Shown piece by piece: positions 34,629-46,069 of a DNA stretch of 64,000 bases. The notes beneath the pieces were generated by a model, which saw only the letters and a program-made list of their open reading frames with translations, made no database searches and had not been told where the DNA came from. Position 1 is the stretch's first letter; each line of letters opens with the position of its first letter. The stretch is taken from NCBI GenBank assembly GCA_029204225.1, contig CM055114.1, forward strand, positions 18,860,776 through 18,924,775, read 5' to 3'. The stretch comes from Diphasiastrum complanatum (taxonomy: Eukaryota > Streptophyta > Lycopodiopsida > Lycopodiales > Lycopodiaceae). Made by a program: the position numbers and the translations under genes.

Positions 34629-36243
34629 ATGGCCACTTGCAATCAACGACCACGTAGTGCGATCAATTCGGTCATTGTCTGTAATGAAAGGGATTCTAAA
34701 GGGTTATGGATACCATGCACATACAAAAAGTTTCAATGGGTTGTGATGCATCTCTCATCAAAAGGTGCATTTCGCAAAAGAAAGAAATCAAATATGGATT
34801 ACATAAACTTTTGGAAAGGAAGAATTTTAGAGTTCAAAGTTTCAAAGGGAGGTCAATCCATTTCAAAAGTCTTGATTCAACATGTGTATATGCACAATGA
34901 AGTTATGGTGGAGGATGTCAATCCCGTAGATCGACTCAAATGCAATTGTATGTGATGCAACTTACGTTGGTTTTTCTATGTTAATGATCCACATTCATTA
35001 TTGTGATATATTTGTGTTAAAATAAAATATTGTATTTTGCAGACTTGTATCCATCGAGCATAAGCGAATGGCAACCAATACAATCACTTGCAAGCATCAT
35101 AGACGTCATTCATTCTGATATCGGTTTACTCAACTATAAGCATCGTCCTTTAAAGTCACTTTTGGATTCTGGCATTTTTTTTTACGATTCTCTTTACATA
35201 CCATGCAAAAATGGTTTGAATGGCAAACTAGAAACTCTACCTCTACCACATTTTTTAAGTGAGGAATGGGTTCCCCCCGATTCTACCATAGCAAAAAGTT
35301 TTAGATCGAAGTTTTTTATGGACATTCAAAACTGCATGAAATGTAACAGAGGTTCAAAAACCAATAGACTGTAATGGTATTTACCATTTGCAATTTTTGT
35401 AGATTTTTTTGCTAGATGTAATGTTTGTAAAACAACTACAATGTTCATTGCTAAGGATTTAACTGATGAAATGATATCAGAACTCCTTGATGATCATTGG
35501 GCTGTGAAAACTGATGGCAACATTCAATGTAGAGCTAACAAATCATCCATGATATTTCGATATCATATAGAAAAACAAATGCTTTCTTTTATGTTTTATT
35601 ATAGAAGATGGATTAGAGATAATAATGAATGGAAAGCATTAGATCAAGACTTTACAGTGAACCATCAAGAGCAAATACAAATAGAGGTGAAGCAAAATGA
35701 GGTTGTTATTGCGACAATTGAAGTAGAGGAGGACTGGAGTCTAAAATATATACGATCGAAACTTACAATGCTCCAATTTGACATACCTCAAAGCTATGGT
35801 TTTTGAGTAAATGGAAGAATGGTACGTTTTTGTATTTAAATAGTCTGTTATGTAATTGTTATCCTGTTATTTATTAACAATGATTTACTGATAGACCATT
35901 TGCAATGTTAATGCAGATAAGAGCAAGGCAAGAAGATCATATCCCATGCAAAGATTTATTGTCAAGCATAGAAATTGTCGAAACAAATTAAAGCTTTGAA
36001 TCAGTAAACCTACAATATTGGTGAGCTTAACTTTCCTTTTGGAATTTTAGATTGCTAACTTTTGGCTCCGTTTATATTAACCCACATTGTTTATTGATAA
36101 ATGTAATTCCATTGTTTTCATGTGCAGGTTCAAGGAAAGTGAAATGAAAGATTGAAATAGCAACAATAGAATATTAAATGATGGAAATAGCAACAATCAA
36201 ATATCAAAAGACCTGAAAGGGTCATCATTTGTACACATTGAAT
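34629..36243 (+). pseudogene. Unrecognised multi-exon pseudogene, convergent with the H3-Ulp1 pseudogene
   Basis: Four exons join with consistent phase: 34629-34947, 35043-35821, 35917-36020 and 36128-36243, with donors gtatgt, gtacgt, gtgagc and gtaagt and acceptors ending in ag. The ATG context is GCAATGGCC. In frame, the only obstacles are stops: TAA 35372-35374, TGA 35804-35806, TAA 35989-35991 and TGA 36153-36155, all explicable as CAA or CGA mutated by C-to-T. Visible features: WIPCTYKKFQWVV near the N-terminus, a CX2C...CX2C pair (CMKC and CNVC) in exon 2, EVEEDWSLKYIRSKL and YGF-stop-VNGRMIRARQ near the end, which faintly recalls a ubiquitin-fold turn. I recognise no family. Its 3' end runs towards that of the minus-strand neighbour; a further exon may exist. 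Confidence 0.6.
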
Positions 36244-36296
36244 GTAAGTTTTTGAAGTACATATTTTTGTATTGGCCTTTCAATAAGACCATCTAT

Positions 36297-38266
36297 CTAT
36301 TTTTCTATATAAATTTCTTTTCCATGAGCTCTTTCAAGTGTAAGCTCCCCAGCTTCTTGATCCATTGTCACCGATGTTGCATTAGAGAGAAAAATCTTAA
36401 TCATCACCTGTCGAAATTCAAATATGTCATTTTGTGTGAATTTTGGACAGGTGAACTGCAAATCATCAACAAAAGACAAGTTACACGAATACACAAAAAC
36501 AAAAAATCATACAAATAAAATCAGCGTACATCCAAATTCAAATTACCTGACGTATATCGACATTTTCACCTTGGCTGATGAACCATTCCATAAAGCATTT
36601 TACATTTTTAATGGCATACTAGCCACAACTGAATGCGTCAACTTGCTGAGATGACTGAGAATCAAAATACAGAATGTTAGTTTCACATTTTTTTATATGG
36701 CAATTTGCATCACGAAAAGAGTAATTGAAAAACTGGTTACCTGTGCGTCTATTATCTCTATGTGCTTTGCTACACATAGGGCCTTTGTTGGAAAATAAAT
36801 GATCATGCTTTTGTACATCTCAATGTCGACATTGAGGTGTGTTGATCTCAAAGAGTTCATTCTCAGCACCCTTGGATTGCACAAACTGGCTTTATCCACT
36901 CTTAGTGATATAATATGTGCAGACCAGTGATGAGTGCAATCAACCAAATAGTCAATGATATGTAAATGAAAAAAATACAAATAAAGCATATAATAAAACA
37001 ATACATACAACTCAAATTAAACAATACATATTTTTGACAGTATGGTACAACAAAAATTTTGGTATCACTTGGCATATGTTGTAAACATGATGCAGCTGAT
37101 TTCTCGTCCTTAAGCAGATGACAAAAAAATTGAGTAAGCACAAAAACACCTGGAACACTGTCGCTTTTGTACAACTGAACCCAATAATTGAGTCCAGCTT
37201 CGACAACTGGGTGTGTGAGGTCCGAAGACTTATTCAATAATTTCTTACAGATAACATGATTATAATAATTCACATATGAGGTCGAATATATATTGAATAC
37301 AAAGTGACCACCTAATTTATCTATTTTTTTAGCTATGTACTCGTCAAAAATTATATATTGCTCAGAATCAAAAAATGTCAGCATGGGATCGACCGAATAT
37401 TGAACAGCTAAATTTTTATATAAAATTCCTATTGATTGAGATGGGCTTTCAGGAAAGAGAGCAATTGATTTTGTGATATATCTATCCAGATCCTCTGTGG
37501 TGCATCTGGGCACATCCAAAGGCTGGTCACTATCAAAAGAGTAATCTAGTAAAAAATTTAGACCAAGAGTGACAAGAAGACCCTTTGGAACTTTCAGTGT
37601 ATCAAGAATCAATTGGGTCTGGCCTATCATCTGCTCGGTCTCATCTGATAGTATTAATCTTCTTTTAGACGGAGGTAGAAGAGAGGGGGATTCTTCAGCT
37701 TCCACCCTAGACGGCCCAGCTTGAACATGAGTTGGCTGGTCTTCGACTGGTTTGATTTGGCTTTTTTTGGCCCTGGTTCCTAACCTCACTGGCCTTGACT
37801 ACTTTCTTTTTCTCTGACAAGGGGGTCTAACCCTGGGAGTTGGTCAGGGAGGTGGAGGTGCCTTGAATACCTGCTTGTACTGATTCCTCAGCCTAAACAC
37901 AAGCTCCATATCCTTGGGCATGATAGTCACCCGCTTTGCATTTACAGTAGCAAGCACAATATCCTCAAAAAATCTAATCTAATAATCTTCATAGGCTGTA
38001 TGCAAGGCTTCAATTGCAGTCATGCACCATCTGACATCCACGGACAAAGATCTTGTCACATCCCTCACTATTCAGTTGAAGTGAGCTTTTGGTATCAGAA
38101 GGTTGGTGGAGTTCTGTAACCTCCTGATATCTCTGAACCATGGGCAGAGTTTTCTGCCAGTCCCCCTAGCACAAGGTCGAATAGCTGCAAGATGCAAGGA
38201 TGATGTGGGTTGACTAACATACAAGACTGTAGACTTTGGACCCGCGATCTATTTAGTTCTTGCCAT
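36297..38266 (-). pseudogene. Histone H3-like domain fused in frame to a Ulp1 (C48) cysteine protease domain, pseudogene
   Basis: Exon 1 starts at ATG 38266 with MARTK, then a stop (38251-38249) where H3 has Gln5. It continues as an H3 fold: FRDIRRLQNSTNLLI (H3 LREIRKYQKSTELLI), a TGA where H3 has Arg before LVREI, IVRDV, VRW, AIEALHTAYEDY, RFFED, and AKRVTIMPKD identical to H3 (37939-37910). The H3 part is about 132 codons (to 37871; H3 has 136). The same frame runs through a basic linker (CQRKRK, SKRRL) into a Ulp1-like domain with GVFVLTQFFCHLL and KIFVVPYC, to about 37020. Later exons: about 36940-36741 (HHWSAHIISL, then MNSL where proteases have D), 36654-36547 (QQVDAFSCG, Gln six residues before Cys) and 36455-36297. 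Stops in exon 1 and a TAG after SCG, plus a lost acceptor before exon 2, make it a pseudogene. Family calls rest on motif order; no search was run. Confidence 0.75.
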
Positions 38267-38501
38267 TCCTCTTGATATCGCAGAAACGCGAGTAGGTCGT
38301 AGATGAGTTACTCAAATGCAGATCCTCGCGCGACTCCGATATCAACCCAACAAATTCCAATATCGTAGCAGCGCAAGCAGCAACCAGGCCTCTCAAAAAG
38401 AATGTAGATGGTCGCGTGGCTCCAATATCCAGTTTGCATGACAGAGAGCAAGGAACGATTCAGGAATCTGGTAGGCAAATGGTTTTTAGTCGCGGTCTCT
38501 G

Positions 38502-38510
38502 CTTATATAG
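38502..38510 (-). promoter_or_regulatory. TATA box of the H3-Ulp1 pseudogene
   Basis: On minus, CTATATAAG, about 240 bp upstream of the MARTK start. The interval is GC-richer with CGCG-containing sequence and looks like a 5' untranslated region. Having its own promoter argues against a simple processed histone copy. Confidence 0.55.
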
Positions 38511-38609
38511 AGAGAGATTTTTTGTGCATTAAATAAAAAGTGCCACATGCCAATTTGTGATTGCTCCACACGTGCAAATATACATGTCAAATTTTTAACC
38601 ACACACAGG

Positions 38610-39165
38610 TTTGTAGATCCAAAAGTCCGCTAGTAAGCGAGACATTATTCGTGAGAGAACTGTATTTCTCTCACGCCAATACACTGTGTGGATCTATCAT
38701 GCAGTGCTTGAAAAATCAAGAAGATCAATAGATAATATTGTAGTTGTTGTATGATTGTATGATCTCAAATGAAGATTTGTTTGATATTATTTGTGTATCT
38801 GATTCACTTGTTTATTCAATTCCACACATTCGTTTGATTTCGTTGAATGCTATATTAATCTGTTAACTTAGATCAACAATGTTTGTCTACTCTCTGAAGA
38901 ATTGTAGGAATGATATAGCCGGCAGTGACCAACAATCATATCTGAATTTCTAAAGAACTGATTTTATTCGCGAATATTTTCGCTTCGTGTTTTGCTTCAT
39001 TTCGCTTCGCAATCACTTGGCTATAAGTGTAAATCAATTTCATAGCTCACTTAAGTTTCGTTTTGTTTCGCATCATTTCGTCTTGTTTCGTTTCGTTTCG
39101 TCTCGTCTCGTTACAGAGCTTGATTGATCTTTTTGCGAATACTTTCATTTTATTCTATTACATCA
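38610..39165 (+). repeat. LTR fragment, inverted relative to 28812-29892
   Basis: From GATCCAAAAGTCCGCTAGTA to the CGTTTCGTTTCG-rich part it is the reverse complement of about 28950-29690, with moderate divergence. Only the downstream half of the LTR is present. Confidence 0.8.
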
Positions 39166-39655
39166 CACCACATTTTTTGCAAAAGAATATGGAAGTATGA
39201 GCATATGGTCTTCTCAAGGTATGGAGAAATCGCATTGGCAAGCAAGATGAGCTTTTCATCAAGCAACCAACCATGGAGGATATAATTCAAAGAGATGCTA
39301 CTTATATCAACTATTTCAATGGTTCTACAGAAGAGCACAATTTAGATATCAAACCAAATATTCAACAAATCTCATTTCATTCAAAAAGGCATTTCAACAT
39401 CTGAGGAGAAATAGTTCAACTTCATCATCGTAATAGAAAAACAATTTATATATCACATATCCTCATCGGTATCAAAGGTCAGCTGAGCAGGATGGTCATG
39501 AAGAAATGTCTCCTCTCATATGGATCCAGATGCTCAATTGATCTTCTTTTGTTCAACTCTATGTAACTTGCGTACACTGCTAAAGCAGATGATCTTTTGG
39601 GTATATTTTCAGAAACATAGCCCAATATTTTGATAGCTATATCCCTCTTCACAAA
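39166..39655. other. Unassigned sequence between LTR fragments
   Basis: No similarity noticed to other parts of the window and no gene that I can support. Confidence 0.4.
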
Positions 39656-40062
39656 AATGATTTTACATGTATTCTGTATATTTTCATCTTTTTCTTCCTT
39701 ACTTGCTTGGTATTATGCATCAAACAGAAAGTATATAGTTCGCAAACAATTTTGTGTCGCGTCGTGTAACTTCCAGATCAGAAAGATTAAACATCTCTAA
39801 CTAATCATGAATTACAAGAGTGGTAGATTAGCCACGATCTAGAGTACTTCCACTAATGTCGTGATATCTGATAAAATACTTGTACTCCATGGTACTTGGC
39901 TGATCTTCTTGATCCTTTGAGGAGCACGGCTGATTTCGTGTCGTGTTGTGTCGTGTCGTCTTTTGTCAAAAATTCAGGATTGAAAGCTAGCAAGGCTTTG
40001 GCAATAGAAACATTTGGTTTCTTCATATCGGAAGTGCCACAGTCAGCAGTAAAATAACTCAA
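39656..40062 (-). repeat. Copia pol-tail and LTR fragment
   Basis: Matches 29698-30061 in the same orientation. It includes the C-terminal extension of the pol frame seen after RNase H in the 29.9-34.3 kb element (NVSIAKALLAFNPEFLTK, then GSRRSAKYHGVQVF, stop) and the first part of its LTR-like segment. Confidence 0.8.
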
Positions 40063-40339
40063 ATGTAGGATTCATACAAATGCGCAATAGAACAATAATA
40101 GTAGTAGGACAAAATGCACTCTGATTATTATCAACAATGAGTACAATTGCATGAAGTTATAACTTTAGCCTGTTGAGCGTGATAACACTGATACAAATTA
40201 ATAAAGAATCAGACTCGAAATATCAAAAGAAGTTTTCTGATGAAGATTTAAGTTTGATATACTAAAAATATCTACAACTGAATTTTCTATAGTTATTACA
40301 ACTACCTTTATGCCATAAATGCATGTACAAAGTTGGTGG

Positions 40340-40590
40340 ACATCAATGTAAAGTCGTGGGGTCAGATTTCTAACCGATAGTATCGAAAAATTACATAGGG
40401 TCGAATTTTATACAAAGGGTCGAGAAATATACACTGGGTCAAAAAATATGCTGAGGGTTGAATTTTTTAGGGTCAGAACGATCCAATCCAGGGTCAAACA
40501 TATTCGGATAATTTAGTGAAGGGTCCGAAAAAAATCCGAACCAATCCAATTCGACGCAGGGTCAGAAAATCTCTGTTTGTTAGGCTTGAC
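40340..40590. repeat. Degenerate GGGTC-containing tandem repeat
   Basis: Units of roughly 20-30 bp such as AGGGTCGAAxxATATAC recur from 40375 to 40565 with heavy decay. A short hairpin, ATCGGAAAAATCCGAT, follows at 40595. Confidence 0.5.
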
Positions 40591-40699
40591 ATTGGATCGG
40601 AAAAATCCGATACTGGATTTTTTGATCTTCTAGAAAAACTCGAGCCTTTTATTTTTCTGGAGTTTTGTAAAGTTTTCAGGATGCTCATTAATATATGGA

Positions 40700-42600
40700 T
40701 TTAAGGCTGAACATTGAAATCTAACACATAGCTCGTCTATACTAGTGTTTTCATTCATTTACTTTTAACGGTTTTCACTTGCTCTTTTTACTTTACTCCT
40801 TTGCTTGCTTGTGTGCTTGTTCTTGTGCTCTCTTTTGCGATGTAGTTACAAATTTCTCACTTCATCCATCCTCTTGCTATGAAACTGAAGTGAAATTAAA
40901 TCACAATGGGAACTGACAGTATTGCATTAGCGAACATCAACTGAAAGGTATGAGGCAAAATGAATATTGATCAAATCATGCAGCTTGCAAACTAGTGCAT
41001 ACTTGGTTATTTGCTAAATGTAGATCCATCCATTGTACTAATCGAAGTAAGTAACGAGTTTGTCAAAAAGATTATTGGTGTGACAGACATCATAATACAT
41101 GTGTATGCATGTATAGATATGCAATATCACTATGCAAATTTTGGAAGCTACTTTTGCAGCCACACTTCAGTTGTCGAATGATGGATCAGTTCCTTCTGTT
41201 TTGACAAGAGAAAACATCGATGAAGCATCACTCTTCTGGGACAGTTTCTTTTTTGCAGAGTAAAGGGTAGAAAATTTCTATGATCGTTGATGCTACATTT
41301 TGAAACTTTTGTAAGTTTTGTAATCATGTTCTTTTTGTCACCGATATTGATGCTACCATTTCAGTTATGAATATTGGTTGCTTGCTTAGTGCTCTTAAAA
41401 ACGAAAAAATCAATTTTGCAAGTATTTTTAGGCTTTACATCACTACATTGAGCATAGAAAGTACATTGCACAGTCTTATTCATGCATATGCTAAAATTGT
41501 GAACTAATGTCTTTCTAAACTAATCGACAAATTCGAATAATCTAGTTGTCCGGTCTATTCATTGGTTTTGTTCTTCATTATGATCAAGACACTCGAAATC
41601 ACTGTTCCACATGGATACTTAAGAATGTTTGGATTTACACATTCTAAAGAGAGAATTGTGTTGTTGTGATTAGATACAATAATTATATTATCGTCTGAAT
41701 TTACAGAACATTCGAGACTTGAGATCACTTGTTCGTTCTGAATAAGAGATAGTCGGTTGTTCGTTCTGAATAAGAGATAGTCAGTTGTTGAAGACTGATA
41801 ATTGAGATTCCATCTAGTTGTTCTGAGAGTACTATGAGAAATTCATTGTTTAGTTTACTGATGTAGTGATTGTCATCCTTATTTGACATTGAGCTTTATT
41901 AGGGGCATAGTTTGATATATCGAACTGGCCGATAAGTCTGATGCTTCTTACAAGTCGCAAATGGAATATGTTTGATATAAGATTGTCTAAATCAACTATT
42001 TGATGATTTATTGAATTCATAACACAATTTGATTGGTGATACTGCTTGCCAATTTAATTGAATGTTTATCGACGAGTAGATTTATTACACAAAGCACATA
42101 AAATAATGTGACATCTTTTGAAATGAGAAATGGCGTAGGACCCTTTTTTTTCTAAGAACGTACGATTTTCTAAAATACAAGTCAATTTTGAATCCTAAAT
42201 TCAAAAATAAATCAATTACTTTGCAAGATGCTATTTTTTTGCAAATATTTAAAATTTAGACAGAGCATTGCAAAATAGTTTTAAAATTTTACATTAAAAT
42301 TGCTTAAAACATAAAAACATTAGTTGTGTGCAATTTGTTATTATGAAAAACAGTTCTTAAATAGAGTGATTGTAAAATTTTTAAAATAAAATTTTTTAAA
42401 AGAAAATTAACAAAAAAACTTTTTCATATAATTTTAATAACATTTTTTGTGATTTGATATTTGTAATTTAACAGTCAAATAAACTATACAAATCTAAAAT
42501 TTAAAAAGATATGCTTAATTTCTTACAAATATCATTCAACAATAAGATCCTTTAACAAAAGGATAATTAAAACGACCTAAAAAAATAAATGATAATTTAT
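40700..42600. other. AT-rich sequence, no gene seen
   Basis: Very AT-rich, particularly 42200-42600. The only structure noted is a 28 bp tandem duplication, GTTCGTTCTGAATAAGAGAT and following, at 41731-41758 and 41759-41786. Confidence 0.5.
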
Positions 42601-42607
42601 TTGCGCT

Positions 42608-44934
42608 TTAATATTTGTACTTTAGCCTCTTGCAGTCGAATCTCTCTTTCATGGATCTTCTAGGTGTGATTGCTTGAAGGTGCTCTCCCTCAAGCCTCCC
42701 CATCATATCTTGGTGGTCTTCAATATTGATAATAGAAGATGCATCATGAGAAGCTTTGATCTCTGCCCCATCCAAAATGATCTTTTGGTCTTCATGAAAA
42801 ATAACATCTCTACTTTCAATAACTTTGTTGGTAGAGAGTATGAAAACCCTATAAGCTCTCTTGGTAGATGAATATCCAACCATAACTCATTTGATTGAGC
42901 TAGGATCATCTTTCTTTCTAGTCTCCAAAGGAACATGAAAAAAACAAATACATCCGAAGACTCTAAGGTGGTCAACCTTAGGCTTTTCTTTATGCAACAT
43001 CTCATAAGGTGTCTTTCCTCCAAGAGCAAGAAGAGGGAGTCTATTGCAAAGATAATTGGCACAATTGATTGCCACTCCCCAAAAAACCTTAGGAAGGGAT
43101 GCGTTAATTCTTAGAGCCTTTGCACATTCACACAAAGCTGTATTCTTTCTCTCAGCCACCCCATTTTGTTGAGGGGAATAGGCACACAAAAATTCTCTTT
43201 TGATTCTTTCTTGCTCGCAAAAGTCATGAAACTTGTAAGAGATATACTCTCCACCACCATCACATCTCAAAGCTTTGAGCTTGAAAGAGTATTGCTTTTC
43301 AACAAGAGCTTTGAACTTGAGTAAATGATCAAACACCATAGTTTTGGAAGATAAGAGATACAACCATGTAAATCTTGTATAATCATCAATAAAAGTGACA
43401 AGGCAAGTAGCTCCTCCCTTGCTTTTAGAAGATGAGAAATGAACATTCGAGTGCACAAGCTCCAATGGATGATGAGTCTTGATACTAGATCTTGGATATG
43501 GCCTCCTATGTGACTTTGCAATTGCACATTCTTCACAAGGCTTGAGATCCTTTGATAAGGTCTTTGGTAATCCAATAGCTTTCACTTCTTTGACCATAGA
43601 TGACATGGCTTTAAAGTTGGGATGGCCCAATGTTTTATGCCATAATTCTTCTTGATCTTGGTCATATAGGCAATATCACAAGTGTTAGCACTCTCTCTTG
43701 AATCTAGTTTATAGATGCCTCCAAATCTAGATCCACAAGCAATAATCTCATCCTCTCTTTTGATTACACAAGTGTCGATTCCAAACTTGACATCTAGGCC
43801 ACTATCAAGCAATTGACCAACACTAATGAGATTTTTGGTTAGTCTTGGCACAAAAAGAACATTTTTGAGAGACAACACTCTTGAGGATGCAACATTTAAG
43901 GGAATATTCCCTACTCCTTCAATCCTACACTCACAATCATTTGCAGCATAAATGAATTTCTTGACTCCTTCATAAGGCAAAAGACTAGAAAAGGACTCTT
44001 TTGAACTACACGTATGATAACTAGCTCCACTATCAATGTACCATAATCCATCTTTTTTGAAAGGAGAAGAAGAGAAACTAGACACCATAAGAGAGCCTTC
44101 TCTATCACTCTCATTAGCATCACTCTCCCTCTCTCTCTCATTAGTAATGTTAGCATGCTTGAGTTGATTCTTCTTCTTGAACCTATTTGTGGAATAATGG
44201 GCTTTCTTGCCACAAAAGAAACACTTGATCTTCTTTTTCTTCCTCTTGGATGTTGAAGCTTTAGAGGAATTCTCCTCCTCTCCATCTTTGTCCTTGTCTT
44301 TGTCTTTGTCTTTGTTGAAGTGTTGTTGTTGTTGCCCTTTGCTCCTCCCTTTATGCTTGTCTTTGACAAATAGAGCTTTGTCATATCCACCATTGTTAAT
44401 TGAGAGTTTGTTCATCCTTATAAGCTTGTTCTCTTTCCTACACTCTTCAGCAATAAGTACTCCCTAAAGTGCCTCCAAATTTGGACAAGATTGTCAAAAT
44501 CATCCTACAAGCCATTGAGGATAACTTGCACTAGTTCACTTTGATTAATTTGGTCTCCAATGCATGCAAGCTCTCTATGGATGTCCTTCACTCTCAAAAC
44601 ATAGTTGGATGCACTCTCATCACTTCTTTGACAACTTTGAAAATTTTGATTTCTTAGTGTGAGCAATCTAGAGGTTTTCTTGGCCTCATAAATGGCTTTG
44701 AGGGTGTCCCAAGCCTCCTTGGCCGAGGTGCAAGCACCAAACACTTCATTTGAAACATTCATCTTAATATAGTGAAGAGCCATTCTTGCTCTTTTCTTGT
44801 ACCTTTGGACTTCTTGAAGAAATTGAGGCTCCTCCGCAAGTCCAAGAACAATATCCATCACATCTTGGAGGATCAAAATCGACTCCATCCTCACCTTCCA
44901 AATAGAGTAGTTGACCCCGGCTACTAGAAGCCAT
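42608..44934 (-). pseudogene. Ty1/copia gag-protease-integrase remnant, RT deleted
   Basis: Starts MASSSRG at 44934. A small deletion with a frameshift joins this to NYSIWKVRMES, so about 15 codons of the gag N-terminus are lost. Gag continues YKKRARMALHYIKMNVSN to QVILNGL and a stop. The 44415-43582 frame has a Lys/Asp repeat, a damaged knuckle, CFFCGKKAHYSTNR (last Cys is Arg), protease WYIDSGASYHTC and LFVPRLTKNLISVGQ. Integrase (43630-42887) has CEEC, HSNVHFS (Asp replaced by Asn), RCDGGGEY and NGVAERKN. The frame ends at 42608 after SRDVIFHEDQ, so RT and RNase H are absent. Gag is related to those at 17819 and 55191. No LTR found. Confidence 0.88.
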
Positions 44935-45009
44935 CACAAAGCCAAGAGAGGATGAATAGCAGAGTTTGAAACAAAAAGATGATGAATAAGTACGAAAATA
45001 AGAAACCAA

Positions 45010-45820
45010 TTTTTAATAAATGTCGATCGTCTTCCCTAAACCACATATATTAGTCTAACTACGATTAGTTCAAAATAGACTTATGTTAACCAGAAGTGTT
45101 AAGCCTCGGGCACTCGAGACTTGCGGGTAGCAAGTACGATCCAATCACGAGTCAAGACCATGCCTGGTGGAAGTTTTGAATTGTACACAAATATGACCAG
45201 AAAGTTCTAAAAGAATTTCAACAGATGAACAATGTTACGATATCTCACAAGTGTAAATACATAACTAGGCCATGTGTATGTCAAATAGTTAAATAGTCAA
45301 AAATAACATCTTGACAAAAGGCCCTTTTGGTGTTTGAACTACTTCTAATGTGTTCTTTGATTTCGAATGACATTAAATACAAGTGGTTAAAATGATGTGC
45401 TGGTCCAATGAGTGGACAATTGGTATTTCTAAAAGTGACAAAGAATTTAGAATATGTGTTGCCAAGGAAACTTGGCTACAGTACTTGTTCGAAACAACAA
45501 GCAGAGTACTAGTTGAGTGTAATGCCTTGATTAAGTATTTCACAAATGTTTGCAAATTGGATCGATGTTCTCATTTTATGTTTTCTTTTGAATATTGTGT
45601 TAGTATTAGATAATAAGTTAAGTACTGGGGTTTAGTTGGGCTACTTTGGCAATTTGGAGGCCGAAGTAAAATTTCAACTTAGAGATACATTTCTCAATGT
45701 CAATAAGGCCTAAAAATAGTGTTCTTCCTTTTTTAGCCTGTATATAAGTGGATAAGGTCGGATTTAGACCTACTTCTACGGGCTAGTTAAAATAGCTTTT
45801 TGGTGAAGTACCTAGAAGTT
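45010..45820. other. Unassigned sequence
   Basis: Nothing recognised between the copia remnant and the LTR fragment that follows. Confidence 0.45.
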
Positions 45821-45824
45821 GCTA

Positions 45825-46060
45825 TTTTAGGACAAGTGGCCAAGTGACATTATGGCTATTATAAATAGTTGTACCAGCATGGAGAAATCATCTTGTTGTT
45901 CTGATTTTGTATAGAGAACTTTTCTCCTTTGATTCTATGTCCATCTCTTTCATATTTCTCATGATATCTTGAGTTCTAGTGTATAGAATGTGATTTCTTG
46001 TTGATCCACACGTGTGAAGTATTGTTTGTTGCTGCTGTTGTACAGACAGGGACAATACCA
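45825..46060 (+). repeat. Diverged LTR remnant related to the young copia LTR
   Basis: Collinear with about 16800-17045: GACAAGTGGCCAAG, then TATGGCT.TTATAAATAG (TATA at about 45860), GTTCTAG and AATGTGATTTCTTGTTG, CACACGTGTG (46007-46016) and ACAGACAGGGACA. It points plus while the neighbouring copia remnant points minus, so it comes from another insertion. Confidence 0.7.
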
Positions 46061-46069
46061 GGCAAGAGC

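Noticed and set aside
36297-38266. Reading the stop codons of the H3-Ulp1 gene as sites of RNA editing (U-to-C)
   Set aside because: That editing acts on organelle transcripts in some seed-free plants; this is nuclear, transposon-rich DNA, and one stop (TAG for Leu) is not a C-to-T product.
37871-38266. A simple processed retrocopy of a canonical H3 gene
   Set aside because: It has an upstream TATA box, continues in frame into an intron-bearing downstream domain, and shows no poly(A) end after the histone part.
39853-40062. Open frame as an independent small gene
   Set aside because: It matches the C-terminal pol extension of the copia element at 29.9-34.3 kb and is a fragment of that family.
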